A DNA stretch of 33,052 nt from Candidatus Cloacimonadota bacterium (GCA_023129415.1 JAGMCF010000179.1:1-33052); one strand, 5' to 3'. Positions 24,322 to 32,229 are shown, numbered from the stretch's first letter. Notes: generated by a model not told the origin, from the letters alone. Numbers and translations are program-made.

Positions 24322-27252
24322 TTAACGAAGTAGGAGCATTTTTTTAATCGGTGAATTTTTGATATCTAACTTATAAAAATATATTCCATCTGATAATTTC
24401 TTACCATTATTGTCTTTTCCATCCCAATTTATGGAGTAATCCCGATACATCGGGGCTATTGTGGAGAGAGACTCTCCACACTCCAAACATTTCACTAATT
24501 GCCCTTTTACATTATAAATTTTTATCTCTGCGTTCTTTGTGTTCTCTGCGGTTAAAAAAGCAATTGTTGTAAAACTGCTGAATGGATTAGGATAGTTCTG
24601 ATAAAGTGTAAAATCAGTAGGTTCAGACCAATCATCCACTCCCATTTCCTCACCAAATTCAGTTAGGATTGTTTCATAAAACACCTTTACATTATCCGCA
24701 TCCATAAAAAAAAGCGGAAAGCCAAGAACAACAAGACTTTTATCCTCCATATCATTTACTAAACCGACAATAAGACTATCGTTATTACCAGAGAAGGAAT
24801 CATATCTATACAAAATATTTTCTACTTGTGCTTCAGGGAATGTGATGATATATGGCCATTTATCATTCCATGTTGGGAAAATTTCTCCATTGACATCAAT
24901 ATAAGGATAACTATCTTCTCCAAAAGCTCCAAGAAAATCCACATCTGAAATAATAGAAGTGTTTTCTGTATTTAAAAAATTTTGGAAGAAAAAATCAGGA
25001 AGGTAATTAGCGGTTTTCCATCCAGAGATTATTAGATTCCCTCCGCTAACGACAAGTGAAGCAAGTTTATCAATTCCATTCTCAATGAGGTGCTGGTTAA
25101 AATCATCATCATGCCAGATGACAGTGGAATAATGAGAAATGAAATCAAGACTGATTGAGTCTCCTGAAGTATAGTCATAATCAGTTACACTATAATTCTG
25201 CAAAACATAGTGATACAGACTATCAACAGTTTCATCCAAAGGATCAACAGGTCCGCCTGTGCCATTTTTTGTTTCGTCAATAAGCAAGATTCCACAATCC
25301 ATTGGAAAAGAAATAGGTGTTGCTGAAAGCTCATTTGAGAATTCAGTCTCCCCAGAGTAGCCAGCATACCACATTACCCCATAGGTTATTACATAATAAT
25401 ATGTATTTCCATTTTCTACACAGCTATCAATATATGAAGTTTCGCTAGTTGGAACTAAGGCAATTTTCTCATATCCTGCGCCAGATGTCTCGCTTCTATA
25501 AATTGAATAATGTGAATCGTACAAGAAATATGGAAATTCTTCCCAACTTAAGTAGACAAAATTATCACCAGGTAAAGCAGAATTTAAAACAGGTAGGATT
25601 TCTGTACAACCACGATTTAAAATCCAGTTATGGGGGTCAAATTGAACATCTAATATTTCTCCGTATATTGAAGATAGTGTAACATAGGAGAATTCAGGTC
25701 CCACATCAACCAAAACTGAGTCTTCGCCCAATGAAGTTTGAACACCGAATGGGATTTGCATCTCAAAATCTGTATCTGTATTTGAAATTGAGCGGGATGC
25801 GATGACGAGATCAATGTATGATATTCCTGGGGTATTTTTCAGATAATAGAATTCAAAACTTGGCACCCCGCTGCCGAAAATCCAGTCATTAAAGAATTCT
25901 TGTAAATCCATTCCACTAACAGATTCGCATACTTCAAGAAAGTCTGTAGTAATCACATTGCCATTTTTGTAATAATCAAAATATGTTTGAAGAATGTTAA
26001 AAAATGCGTCATCACCGACCATTAATCTTATCATATGCAGGACAGAAGCGGGTTTTTCATAAGTTGCTGGAGTGAAATACATATTGTATGGCGGATCATA
26101 AGTTGTATAAGCACTACCTCCAGCCCAGTTTAGATAATATTGGTGAAATGAGGTTTCTACATAATCGCACATTGCTTGAAATCCTTCTGTGCCTTCGACA
26201 TAAAGTGCTTCAGAGTAGACAGCAAATCCTTCAGAAAGCCACACATCTTTCCAGGTGAGTGGAGTTAAGCAATCACCGAACCATTGATGTGCCAGTTCGT
26301 GAACAAATATCCATTCATAAGTGCCCTGTCCATTGATAAGTCCACTTCCGATAGAGGTCATAGTTTGATGTTCCATTCCGCCCCATCCACCGAAAATGCC
26401 ACATTCTGCCATGCCATATTTTTGGAAAGGGTACTCGCCGTAAAGATTTTCATAGATACCCAGAGCGGTTGGGATGCAGGCAAAGTCGTTTTGTGCAAAA
26501 TTTAGATGTCCTGGATATACATAATTTATAATTGGGATGTCCTCATAATCCTGCTCAAAAGTTGCATAGCTGCCTGCACAAATAGAAACAAGATAGGTTG
26601 CAATGGGGTCGGTATTATCCCAGTAAAATGTTTTTGTGCCATCTCCATTATCAATTTCATCTACAAGTATGCCATTTGAGGCTGTTATTAGATCGTCAGG
26701 AACTGTTATATTCATTTTTGTAGTGGCTTTATCCCAAGGATGGTCATAACAGGGCCACCAGAAGCGTGCACCATTTGGGTCAGAATAAGTAAAGATATAG
26801 CTTCCCCAATGAATTCCAGTGTGATACACATCTGAGCTAAGAGTTGGATAACCTTGATAAAAAACCTGTGTGGAAAGTGTATCGCCAATGTTATAAGTAT
26901 GGTCAAGTGTAATGGTAATTATTTCATCATCATAAGAAAATGGGGCTGAAGTTCCATTGACAAAAACAGAATCAACATTTAATTGTTCTAATTCGTAAGA
27001 TACTTCTGTCAGATTATCTTCTTTTGCCATTATCTTTGTTAGAACATTTCCAGAAATGTAGTGAGTTGATGGAAAGAGTTGAAGATCAATTTCATAAGAG
27101 AGTGCATCATAGGAATGAACGGAATCTGCACGGTAATAAATTTTTTCAGATATATCATAATGTTTATGGAAATATTCTCTGGGAATATCAGCAAAGGAGA
27201 AGGTAAAAGTTAAAAGGCAAAAGGTAAAAGTTAAAAGTAAAATTTTTTTCAT
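24322..27252 (-). CDS. secreted M1-family aminopeptidase with C-terminal sorting domain
   Basis: A 976-residue exported zinc metallopeptidase. After a signal peptide (1-21) comes the M1 N-terminal beta domain, then GGMEH (291-295) and the zinc site HELAH (318-322) with Glu341 exactly 18 residues on (LSEGF). A fibronectin-like region (about 560-640) and a large unassigned module follow. The last roughly 85 residues form a FlgD-like/T9SS-type sorting domain: NYPNPFSSFTTIAF, IKIYNVKGQLV, WDGKDNNGKKLSDGIYFYKL and KKMLLLR. The signal peptide is a heptad repeat (LLTFTFC LLTFTFS) encoded by a 21-bp-period DNA repeat. Two loops of the sorting domain are encoded by intergenic-type repeats. AAAGGAG precedes ATG 27252. 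Confidence 0.93.
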   Translation of the reverse strand: MKKILLLTFTFCLLTFTFSFADIPREYFHKHYDISEKIYYRADSVHSYDALSYEIDLQLFPSTHYISGNVLTKIMAKEDNLTEVSYELEQLNVDSVFVNGTSAPFSYDDEIITITLDHTYNIGDTLSTQVFYQGYPTLSSDVYHTGIHWGSYIFTYSDPNGARFWWPCYDHPWDKATTKMNITVPDDLITASNGILVDEIDNGDGTKTFYWDNTDPIATYLVSICAGSYATFEQDYEDIPIINYVYPGHLNFAQNDFACIPTALGIYENLYGEYPFQKYGMAECGIFGGWGGMEHQTMTSIGSGLINGQGTYEWIFVHELAHQWFGDCLTPLTWKDVWLSEGFAVYSEALYVEGTEGFQAMCDYVETSFHQYYLNWAGGSAYTTYDPPYNMYFTPATYEKPASVLHMIRLMVGDDAFFNILQTYFDYYKNGNVITTDFLEVCESVSGMDLQEFFNDWIFGSGVPSFEFYYLKNTPGISYIDLVIASRSISNTDTDFEMQIPFGVQTSLGEDSVLVDVGPEFSYVTLSSIYGEILDVQFDPHNWILNRGCTEILPVLNSALPGDNFVYLSWEEFPYFLYDSHYSIYRSETSGAGYEKIALVPTSETSYIDSCVENGNTYYYVITYGVMWYAGYSGETEFSNELSATPISFPMDCGILLIDETKNGTGGPVDPLDETVDSLYHYVLQNYSVTDYDYTSGDSISLDFISHYSTVIWHDDDFNQHLIENGIDKLASLVVSGGNLIISGWKTANYLPDFFFQNFLNTENTSIISDVDFLGAFGEDSYPYIDVNGEIFPTWNDKWPYIITFPEAQVENILYRYDSFSGNNDSLIVGLVNDMEDKSLVVLGFPLFFMDADNVKVFYETILTEFGEEMGVDDWSEPTDFTLYQNYPNPFSSFTTIAFLTAENTKNAEIKIYNVKGQLVKCLECGESLSTIAPMYRDYSINWDGKDNNGKKLSDGIYFYKLDIKNSPIKKMLLLR
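24441..24479. repeat. two adjacent perfect hairpins inside the M1 sorting domain
   Basis: CCCGAT-AC-ATCGGG (24441-24454) is followed by GTGGAGAG-AGA-CTCTCCAC (24461-24479). They encode the loop between KGQLVK and the WDGKD core. The first belongs to the CCCGAT/ATCGGG family found between genes in this window. Confidence 0.75.
24523..24553. repeat. short-period repeat read as protein in the M1 sorting domain
   Basis: TCTCTGCGTTCTTTGTG and TTCTCTGCGG encode AENTKNAEIK in the sorting domain. The pattern is like the intergenic CTTTGTG/CTCTGTG stretch ahead of sppA. Confidence 0.6.
27200..27240. repeat. 21-bp-period direct repeat encoding the M1 signal peptide
   Basis: AAGGTAAAAGTTAAAAG occurs exactly at 27200-27216 and 27221-27237. 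The 21-base period equals seven codons and yields LLTFTFC LLTFTFS in the hydrophobic core. Confidence 0.8.
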
Positions 27253-27272
27253 AAGAACTCCTTTATTCTGTA

Positions 27273-27356
27273 GTTCAGGATGAACCTGAACCTGCCCGAC
27301 ATCTGGCGGGTAGAAATAGGTTTACTCCCGATTGAATCGGGGGTTTATCCTGTTTC
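27273..27356. repeat. REP-like element copy A, with nested palindrome
   Basis: Three-hairpin element: GTTCAGG-ATGAA-CCTGAAC, then CTGCCCG/CGGGTAG, then GAAATAGG/CCTGTTTC. The loop of hairpin 3 holds CTCCCGATTGAATCGGGG (27325-27342) between two GTTTA copies (27320-27324 and 27343-27347). Removing one GTTTA and the palindrome restores the hairpin. Confidence 0.8.
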
Positions 27357-27384
27357 AAATTTATATTTTGGCATGAACCCTTTT

Positions 27385-27442
27385 GGTTCGGGATAAACCC
27401 GAACCTACCCCGTCGGGGGTAGCAACAGGTTTATCCTGTTGC
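27385..27442. repeat. REP-like element copy B
   Basis: The cleanest copy, 58 bases. Hairpins are GGTTCGGG-ATAAA-CCCGAACC, CTACCCC-GTCG-GGGGTAG and GCAACAGG-TTTAT-CCTGTTGC. It ends six bases before the complement of the transposase's distal stop (27449). It is 52/58 identical to copy C. Confidence 0.85.
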
Positions 27443-27448
27443 TTTTCA

Positions 27449-28039
27449 TTATAAATATAGATCAACTTTATCTATCCGTAAAACTCCTTCTCCTGTTTCA
27501 AGAAATCGTAAAGATGAATATGGATAATTTTCTGGATCTTTAATACGATTATCTTTATATGGATTATTGTGCACATAATTTAGTTTTTCAAGGAATTTTT
27601 TGTGAGTATAAATGTTGAAATCTTAGAAGCCTTTTTGCCATTTGAAATTTATATTCAGCTCTGTTCTTATATCCGTTGCAGTTTTGCCTTTTATTCTATG
27701 CATTATTTTTGATATATTCAATGGTGCGTTTTTTGATGTAATATTTTTGTAATTTATTGACTCGGTTCGGAGTAAACCCGAACCTACCCCATCAGGGGTG
27801 GGAACAGGTTTATCCTGTTGCTCCTTCACATCAAACCAAATCAAAATATGCAAATGATCCGGCATAATAACATAACCAAATATTTTATAATCCAATTCAT
27901 TCCGATAGGAATCAATGTTTTCAAGAAGAACATCACAGCAATTATAATCAAGAAAAAAGGGGTTCTTTTCAAAGGTTTTGGTGGTTACAAAATGGATATG
28001 TCCGGGTTGATTAATCTTAGGTAATGTTTTATGTTTCAT
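27449..28039 (-). pseudogene. REP-associated tyrosine transposase (RAYT/Y1_Tnp), broken by an in-frame TAA
   Basis: Reads as one 197-codon frame with a single TAA at 27623-27625. Before the stop (138 residues) are the N-terminal RAYT motifs HIHFVTTKTF and MPDHLHILIWF (the HUH histidines). After it the same frame continues with FNIYTHKKF, LEKLNYVHNNP (the catalytic-tyrosine helix motif) and DPENYPYSS, then a normal stop at 27449. Family members are typically about 180-220 residues, so the full frame matches. As it stands the first part lacks the tyrosine and should be inactive. REP-like copy C (27764-27821) is inserted in frame and adds QQDKPVPTPDGVGSGLLRT after the HUH strand. Copies D and B flank the gene. 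Confidence 0.88.
27764..27821. repeat. REP-like element copy C, inside the transposase frame
   Basis: 58 bases with the same three hairpins as copy B (GGTTCGG/CCCGAACC, CTACCCC/GGGGTGG, AACAGG/CCTGTT). It keeps the reading frame and adds about 19 residues to the transposase. Confidence 0.85.
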
Positions 28040-28060
28040 TTTAATTTGATCAGGATATGC

Positions 28061-28116
28061 GTTGGGATGAACCTGAACCTACCCGATTGTGGGTAGGAAC
28101 CGGATTATCTCGTTTC
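28061..28116. repeat. REP-like element copy D
   Basis: A more diverged copy of 56 bases. Hairpin 1 is GTTGGG/CCTGAAC, hairpin 2 is CTACCC-GATTGT-GGGTAG, and hairpin 3 (GAACCGG/CTCGTTTC) is degraded. It lies 21 bases upstream of the transposase ATG. Confidence 0.75.
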
Positions 28117-28126
28117 ATAATTTGCA

Positions 28127-28558
28127 TTATTTAAAATTCAACCGCAGATTACCATTCTCAAATTCCCTTACAAATTTTATATCTGGTATTGTTTGAATAA
28201 AGATCTCAGCCGTATTCCAGACCATTCCTCCTAATAAATGACCTCCAATCATATTGTGGGATTTTTCTGCTAATGCCACATGAATATGCCATTCTGGCAT
28301 CCCTTTAGGATTGATAAACATATTTCCATTAGTTGATACCAATTCTACGGGAGCTGTGATGTTCTTGGTTAGATATTCACCATTATCATAATAGCCAATT
28401 TCGGCGTTTTTTAACATTCCAACTCCATTTAGAATTATGGCATTTTCCATATTGTGATCGTTTGCTAATTTCATTAATTGTTCTAAAAAATCTTCTTGAT
28501 GAATTAGACGGATGCAGTAAATATCATTGTATTTCTTTATTATCATAATTTTTCTCAT
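28127..28558 (-). CDS. PPC/DUF296 domain protein
   Basis: A 143-residue protein that is essentially one PPC (plants and prokaryotes conserved, DUF296) domain. The signature GMPEWHIHVALAEKSHNMIGGHLLGGMVWNTAEI (about residues 86-120) is clear, and the His residues of the family's putative metal site are present (WHIH, GGHL). Prokaryotic members are usually trimeric, of unknown role, and lack the plant AT-hook. The start could also be Met5; neither has a good Shine-Dalgarno. Repeats flank both sides. Confidence 0.85.
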   Translation of the reverse strand: MRKIMIIKKYNDIYCIRLIHQEDFLEQLMKLANDHNMENAIILNGVGMLKNAEIGYYDNGEYLTKNITAPVELVSTNGNMFINPKGMPEWHIHVALAEKSHNMIGGHLLGGMVWNTAEIFIQTIPDIKFVREFENGNLRLNFK

Positions 28559-28564
28559 ATAAAC

Positions 28565-28645
28565 AAACCGCTAATAAATACTAACAAGCTCTAAAAGAAA
28601 TATCTATCATTAATATTAGCGAAAATTAGCGACTATTAGCGGTTT
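28565..28645. repeat. 12-bp perfect inverted repeat between serA and the PPC gene
   Basis: AAACCGCTAATA (28565-28576) is matched by TATTAGCGGTTT (28634-28645). Two more ATTAGCG copies lie next to the right arm (near 28616 and 28625). The inner 57 bases show no gene. Confidence 0.7.
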
Positions 28646-28661
28646 AAATAATTTAACAATG

Positions 28662-29567
28662 CTATTTAAAGAATTCAATTATAATATCTGCCACTTCCAC
28701 ACCAACTCTATCTTGTGCTTCTTTAGTAGCAGCTCCAATATGTGGAGTAACAGAGACCTTTGGATGGGTAAGGAGCATCATATTTTTTGTAGGTTCCTCT
28801 TCAAAAGAATCAATTCCGGCAAGTGCAACTTTTCCTGAGTTCAATCCATCCAGCAAGGCTTTTTCATCTACAACACCACCACGAGCACAGTTTATAATCA
28901 TCACTCCATCTTTCATTTTTGATATTGCATCTTCATCAATAATGTAATGAGTCTCATCTGTGTGAGGAATATGCAGAGAAATAATATCTGAAGAAGTAAT
29001 GAGTTTTTCAAAATCTACCAACTCGACATCCAAATTTGTATCCTTAACAAAGGGATCATAGGCGAGTATCTTCATTTCAAATGCAAGAGCTTTTTTTGCA
29101 AGTGCTTTCCCGATATTTCCCAATCCAATTATTCCAAGGGTTTTGCCAGTAAGTTCTCTACCCTTATATTTTTTCTTTTTCCATTCTCCTTTACGCATTG
29201 TAATGTTAGAATCTGGAAGGAAACGATACAAAGCTAACATATGTGCAAGAGCGAGTTCCGCTACCGATTGAGATGAAGCAGTGGGTGTGTTTGATACTTT
29301 GATGCCTTTTGATTTCGCATAGTTGCAGTCAATATTGTCCAGACCAACTCCACCACGAACAATTAACTTGAGATTATCAGCAGCATCAATAGCAACTTTT
29401 CTAACTTTTGTAGCACTTCTAACTACAACCGCATCAAATCCCTTTATCATATCTGCCAATTCTTCTGGGGTTTTCTTTTCAGTCTTTTGGACTAATTCGT
29501 GACCTGCATTTTCAAGCATTTCAATACATTGTGTTGATACAGGATCGCTAATTAAGATTTTAGCCAT
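28662..29567 (-). CDS. serA: D-3-phosphoglycerate dehydrogenase (short form)
   Basis: The first enzyme of serine synthesis, 301 residues from ATG 29567. It has the D-isomer 2-hydroxyacid dehydrogenase architecture: substrate loop VVRSATKV and RGGVGLDNID, the NAD site LGIIGLGNIGKALAKKA, NCARGGVVDE (catalytic Arg), SFEEEP (Glu) and TPHIGAAT (His). There is no C-terminal ACT domain, so feedback by serine through ACT is not expected. AAGGAGG lies six bases ahead of the chosen ATG and excludes the longer frame from 29588. A 12-bp-stem hairpin (29580-29619) lies directly upstream. Confidence 0.93.
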   Translation of the reverse strand: MAKILISDPVSTQCIEMLENAGHELVQKTEKKTPEELADMIKGFDAVVVRSATKVRKVAIDAADNLKLIVRGGVGLDNIDCNYAKSKGIKVSNTPTASSQSVAELALAHMLALYRFLPDSNITMRKGEWKKKKYKGRELTGKTLGIIGLGNIGKALAKKALAFEMKILAYDPFVKDTNLDVELVDFEKLITSSDIISLHIPHTDETHYIIDEDAISKMKDGVMIINCARGGVVDEKALLDGLNSGKVALAGIDSFEEEPTKNMMLLTHPKVSVTPHIGAATKEAQDRVGVEVADIIIEFFK

Positions 29568-29579
29568 TTTATCCTCCTT

Positions 29580-29619
29580 GTCCTCCATAGTCCCGAAGAA
29601 TTTTGGGACGAAGGAGGAC
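29580..29619. repeat. symmetrical hairpin just upstream of the serA Shine-Dalgarno
   Basis: GTCCTCC-ATA-GTCCC, a ten-base loop, then GGGAC-GAA-GGAGGAC: a perfect 7+5 bp stem with one 3x3 internal loop. The CCCGA/TTGGGAC core relates it to the palindromes at 22231 and 7955. It could also act on serA translation, since its arm ends next to the ribosome site. Confidence 0.7.
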
Positions 29620-29628
29620 TAATCCTTT

Positions 29629-29713
29629 TTTACCACGAGACGGGCACAAGATTAACACTGGAATTTCCTATTTAATGATACTCTCGTGATATTCTCGTGT
29701 AGTTCCCGTGGTA
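29629..29713. repeat. imperfect inverted repeat between serA and the M14 peptidase
   Basis: TTACCACGAGACGGGCACAA at the left is related to the reverse complement of GTGTAGTTCCCGTGGTAA at the right. Similar CACGAGAATTACAC-type arms recur at 32549 and near 32870-32897. It ends next to the M14 stop codon (29715-29717). Confidence 0.6.
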
Positions 29714-29714
29714 A

Positions 29715-32216
29715 CTATCTTAATAATATCATTTTTTTGATTTCTGATCGATAATTCCCAGAACTTAGTTTATATAGATAGATTCCGTTAGGCAACTGTT
29801 TGCCATTCTCATCTTTTCCATCCCAAACAACATTATTAATTTTTAATTCTAAATTTTTAATTTTAAATTGTCTTACCAGTTGCCCTTTTATGTTATAAAT
29901 ATTTATCTGTGCTAATCTGTGTAAATCAGTGGCTGAAAAAGAAATTGTGGTTGAACTGCCGAATGGGTTAGGATAATTTTGATGTAAGACAATTTTATAA
30001 GGAGTTTCATATTGATAATCATCAACTCCTGCTTGTATTGTAATTGCAACATCGTCAATATACCAGCCTAATTCATTAAGAGAACCATCTGATTTAAAAT
30101 GCCATCTAATTATAACATTATCATCTTCATAATTACTGATATCGAATTCTACTATCTCCCAATCATCAGTAGAACCTCCAAAACCTGGTTCACCCAGTGC
30201 AGAGATAGTACCATCATATCCTCCTAAAGGAGTAATAAGAGTAAATGTAGAACCACTATCAGTTGAGATTTTTACATTCCCTCCATCATAAAGTGTACCG
30301 CTTGTTACTTCAAATTCATGATAATGGTAGAAAATTAGATGGGAATTATTGGGAATCAGGATTTCAGGGGATTCAAGATACCAGTTTGCATTATTTGAAT
30401 AATTTCCATTCAGTCTTGTGCCCCACACATTAATACCTGAATAAGCAATAATACCACCGGCTGTTGGTTCTCCCCATTGCCATCCTCCAGTTGCCGGATA
30501 GCAGGTAAAGCCACCATTATTATCTTCAAAGTCATAAATTAGATAAGGCTCAAAGAGTTCAAAATCAATTACATTATTGTCTGATGTTATTGTGTGTTCT
30601 TCAAGTAAAGTTGTATATCCAGTTGCAGAAACCTGGAATATATATGTTCCTTCTAAAACATTTGGGATGGAGTAGCGTCCTGATGCTCCAGTTGTTGCAG
30701 GTGGAATAGATGTATTAAGCAATTCAACTGTTGCACCGGATATCGACGCTCCAGTGTCACCGTCCTTTACAGAACCGCTTACAGTTATTGTTTCTGCAAC
30801 AGCAAGTGTTACATTTACTATTGTAACACCAGTGTCAACAACAGCAATATCAGTTATTGTTTGAGGGATGTATCCATAAGATGAGAATGTTAAATCATAA
30901 GTACCAGGTAATAACAACCGATGATAATCTCCAATATCAGGATCTGTAAATACTTGTGAACTATCAAAATCATGATCAACAACAGTTATCATTGCATCAA
31001 GAGGATTACCAAGCGAATCTGTAACGACACCTCTTATACCATATAGAACATTGTCAATGTAGTTTAAAAATGAGTGTTTGTTATAATTCCAATGAGCAGG
31101 TAGTTGATCAGACGATAACCTTTTAACATTTGAAAGTTCAATGGTTACTTCACGGCATGCCTGGAAATAATTCATATAATCTTGTCTTCCACCATTTATT
31201 GTATACCATGCATAACCATTCGTTATCCCATCATCAAACCCATCCATATAAGTAGAGGGGGCATTTGCATGAACTGTATCTGCATATCCATGAGATATTA
31301 CCTGATACCATTCATCATCAGCATGGAGTCTTGGCCAGGTATCCCAGGGATAGTTTACAACCTCTGCTCCACTATGGAAGTTTGCGGAATGTACAAAAGT
31401 GTGAGAATCTGCAAGGTCCATCATTATAATTGTTTCAGGTGCCCAAGGATGACCATCGGGGTGTGGTCCGTCTTCAGGGTCTGGGAAATTTCGGTTTGCA
31501 TCAACTCCATTAGCGAGATATCTTCGAGAACCACTCACAGTATTATTTCCTCCATAATAAGTTCCATCAGGATTTGCTAATGGATTTATCCAGATTTCGA
31601 TGTTATCAACAAGGTTGGTTACTTGCGGGTTTATTCCATAATTATCTAAAAGGTAATCAATTAATCGTAACATCATAATATATGTAACAAGTTCGTCCCC
31701 GTGCATTTGTGCGGTGTACATAAATTCAGGCTCATTCTCTTCTACATCTACATTATCAGAAATCTTAGCAAAAAGGATTTCCCTGCCTTCCTGTGAATAG
31801 CCAACAGTATCTATCCTACAAATATCAGGATAATTTTCTCCAAATAGATACATCATTTCTATGTAAACATCGTAGGTAGGATAGCGGTCCCAGTTTGCCA
31901 TCTCTGCTATTGTATATGCCATTGTAAGAGGTCTACCACTGCTTGGATGGGGTAATATTTCAATAGTATATCCCATTTCTTTTAATTTTTTCAGTTCATC
32001 TGGATGAGCATAAGCATATACTTCATTACCTTTTACATTATCAATTGAAACTATTCTGGTGATAGTTTCTATTTCTTCTCTTGAACTAATTGAGAATTTG
32101 AAATAAATTTCAGTTGATGCCTGGGGTTTAGCTAATTCTTCTGAAAAAAGTGAACTGAATAAAAACATAGCTGTAACTATGCTTATTACTATCAATATAT
32201 TTTTTTTCTTTACCAT
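29715..32216 (-). CDS. secreted M14-family zinc carboxypeptidase with C-terminal sorting domain
   Basis: An 833-residue exported protein. A signal peptide (KKKNILIVISIVTAMFLFSS) precedes an M14 domain with zinc residues HGDE (His172, Glu175) and NFHSG (His281), DANRNFP (Arg242), and catalytic Glu360 (EVTIELSN). Two carboxypeptidase-regulatory-like beta domains follow (GVVTDSLGNPLDA; VSGSVKDGDTGASISGATV), then a jelly-roll region (GWQWGEPTAGG to WYIDDVAI). The sorting domain closes it (NYPNPFGSSTTISF, INIYNIKGQLVR, WDGKDENGKQLPNGIYLYKL, KKMILLR). ATG 32216 with GAGG upstream is preferred to 32246. Two sorting-domain loops are encoded by repeat DNA (29838-29869 and 29905-29932). Confidence 0.92.
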   Translation of the reverse strand: MVKKKNILIVISIVTAMFLFSSLFSEELAKPQASTEIYFKFSISSREEIETITRIVSIDNVKGNEVYAYAHPDELKKLKEMGYTIEILPHPSSGRPLTMAYTIAEMANWDRYPTYDVYIEMMYLFGENYPDICRIDTVGYSQEGREILFAKISDNVDVEENEPEFMYTAQMHGDELVTYIMMLRLIDYLLDNYGINPQVTNLVDNIEIWINPLANPDGTYYGGNNTVSGSRRYLANGVDANRNFPDPEDGPHPDGHPWAPETIIMMDLADSHTFVHSANFHSGAEVVNYPWDTWPRLHADDEWYQVISHGYADTVHANAPSTYMDGFDDGITNGYAWYTINGGRQDYMNYFQACREVTIELSNVKRLSSDQLPAHWNYNKHSFLNYIDNVLYGIRGVVTDSLGNPLDAMITVVDHDFDSSQVFTDPDIGDYHRLLLPGTYDLTFSSYGYIPQTITDIAVVDTGVTIVNVTLAVAETITVSGSVKDGDTGASISGATVELLNTSIPPATTGASGRYSIPNVLEGTYIFQVSATGYTTLLEEHTITSDNNVIDFELFEPYLIYDFEDNNGGFTCYPATGGWQWGEPTAGGIIAYSGINVWGTRLNGNYSNNANWYLESPEILIPNNSHLIFYHYHEFEVTSGTLYDGGNVKISTDSGSTFTLITPLGGYDGTISALGEPGFGGSTDDWEIVEFDISNYEDDNVIIRWHFKSDGSLNELGWYIDDVAITIQAGVDDYQYETPYKIVLHQNYPNPFGSSTTISFSATDLHRLAQINIYNIKGQLVRQFKIKNLELKINNVVWDGKDENGKQLPNGIYLYKLSSGNYRSEIKKMILLR
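29838..29869. repeat. AT-rich short-period repeat read as protein in the M14 sorting domain
   Basis: AATTTTTAATTC and TAAATTTTTAATTTTAAATT steps encode FKIKNLELKIN between KGQLVR and the WDGKD core. This is the same loop that holds hairpin DNA in the M1 peptidase. Confidence 0.6.
29905..29932. repeat. AATCTGTGTA repeat read as protein in the M14 sorting domain
   Basis: Encodes TDLHRLAQI before INIYNIKGQLV. AATCTGTGTAAATCAGT (29914-29930) is identical to 4431-4447, which is intergenic. Confidence 0.75.
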
Positions 32217-32229
32217 TTTTTCCTCATTT

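Noticed and set aside
27623-27625. Recoding of TAA or an alternative genetic code
   Set aside because: TAA ends several intact genes here (for example ffh-region and wzc), so a reassigned codon is not supported; a nonsense mutation is simpler.
31182-31580. 132-codon plus-strand frame
   Set aside because: Antisense to the M14 catalytic domain, with no start context or family resemblance.
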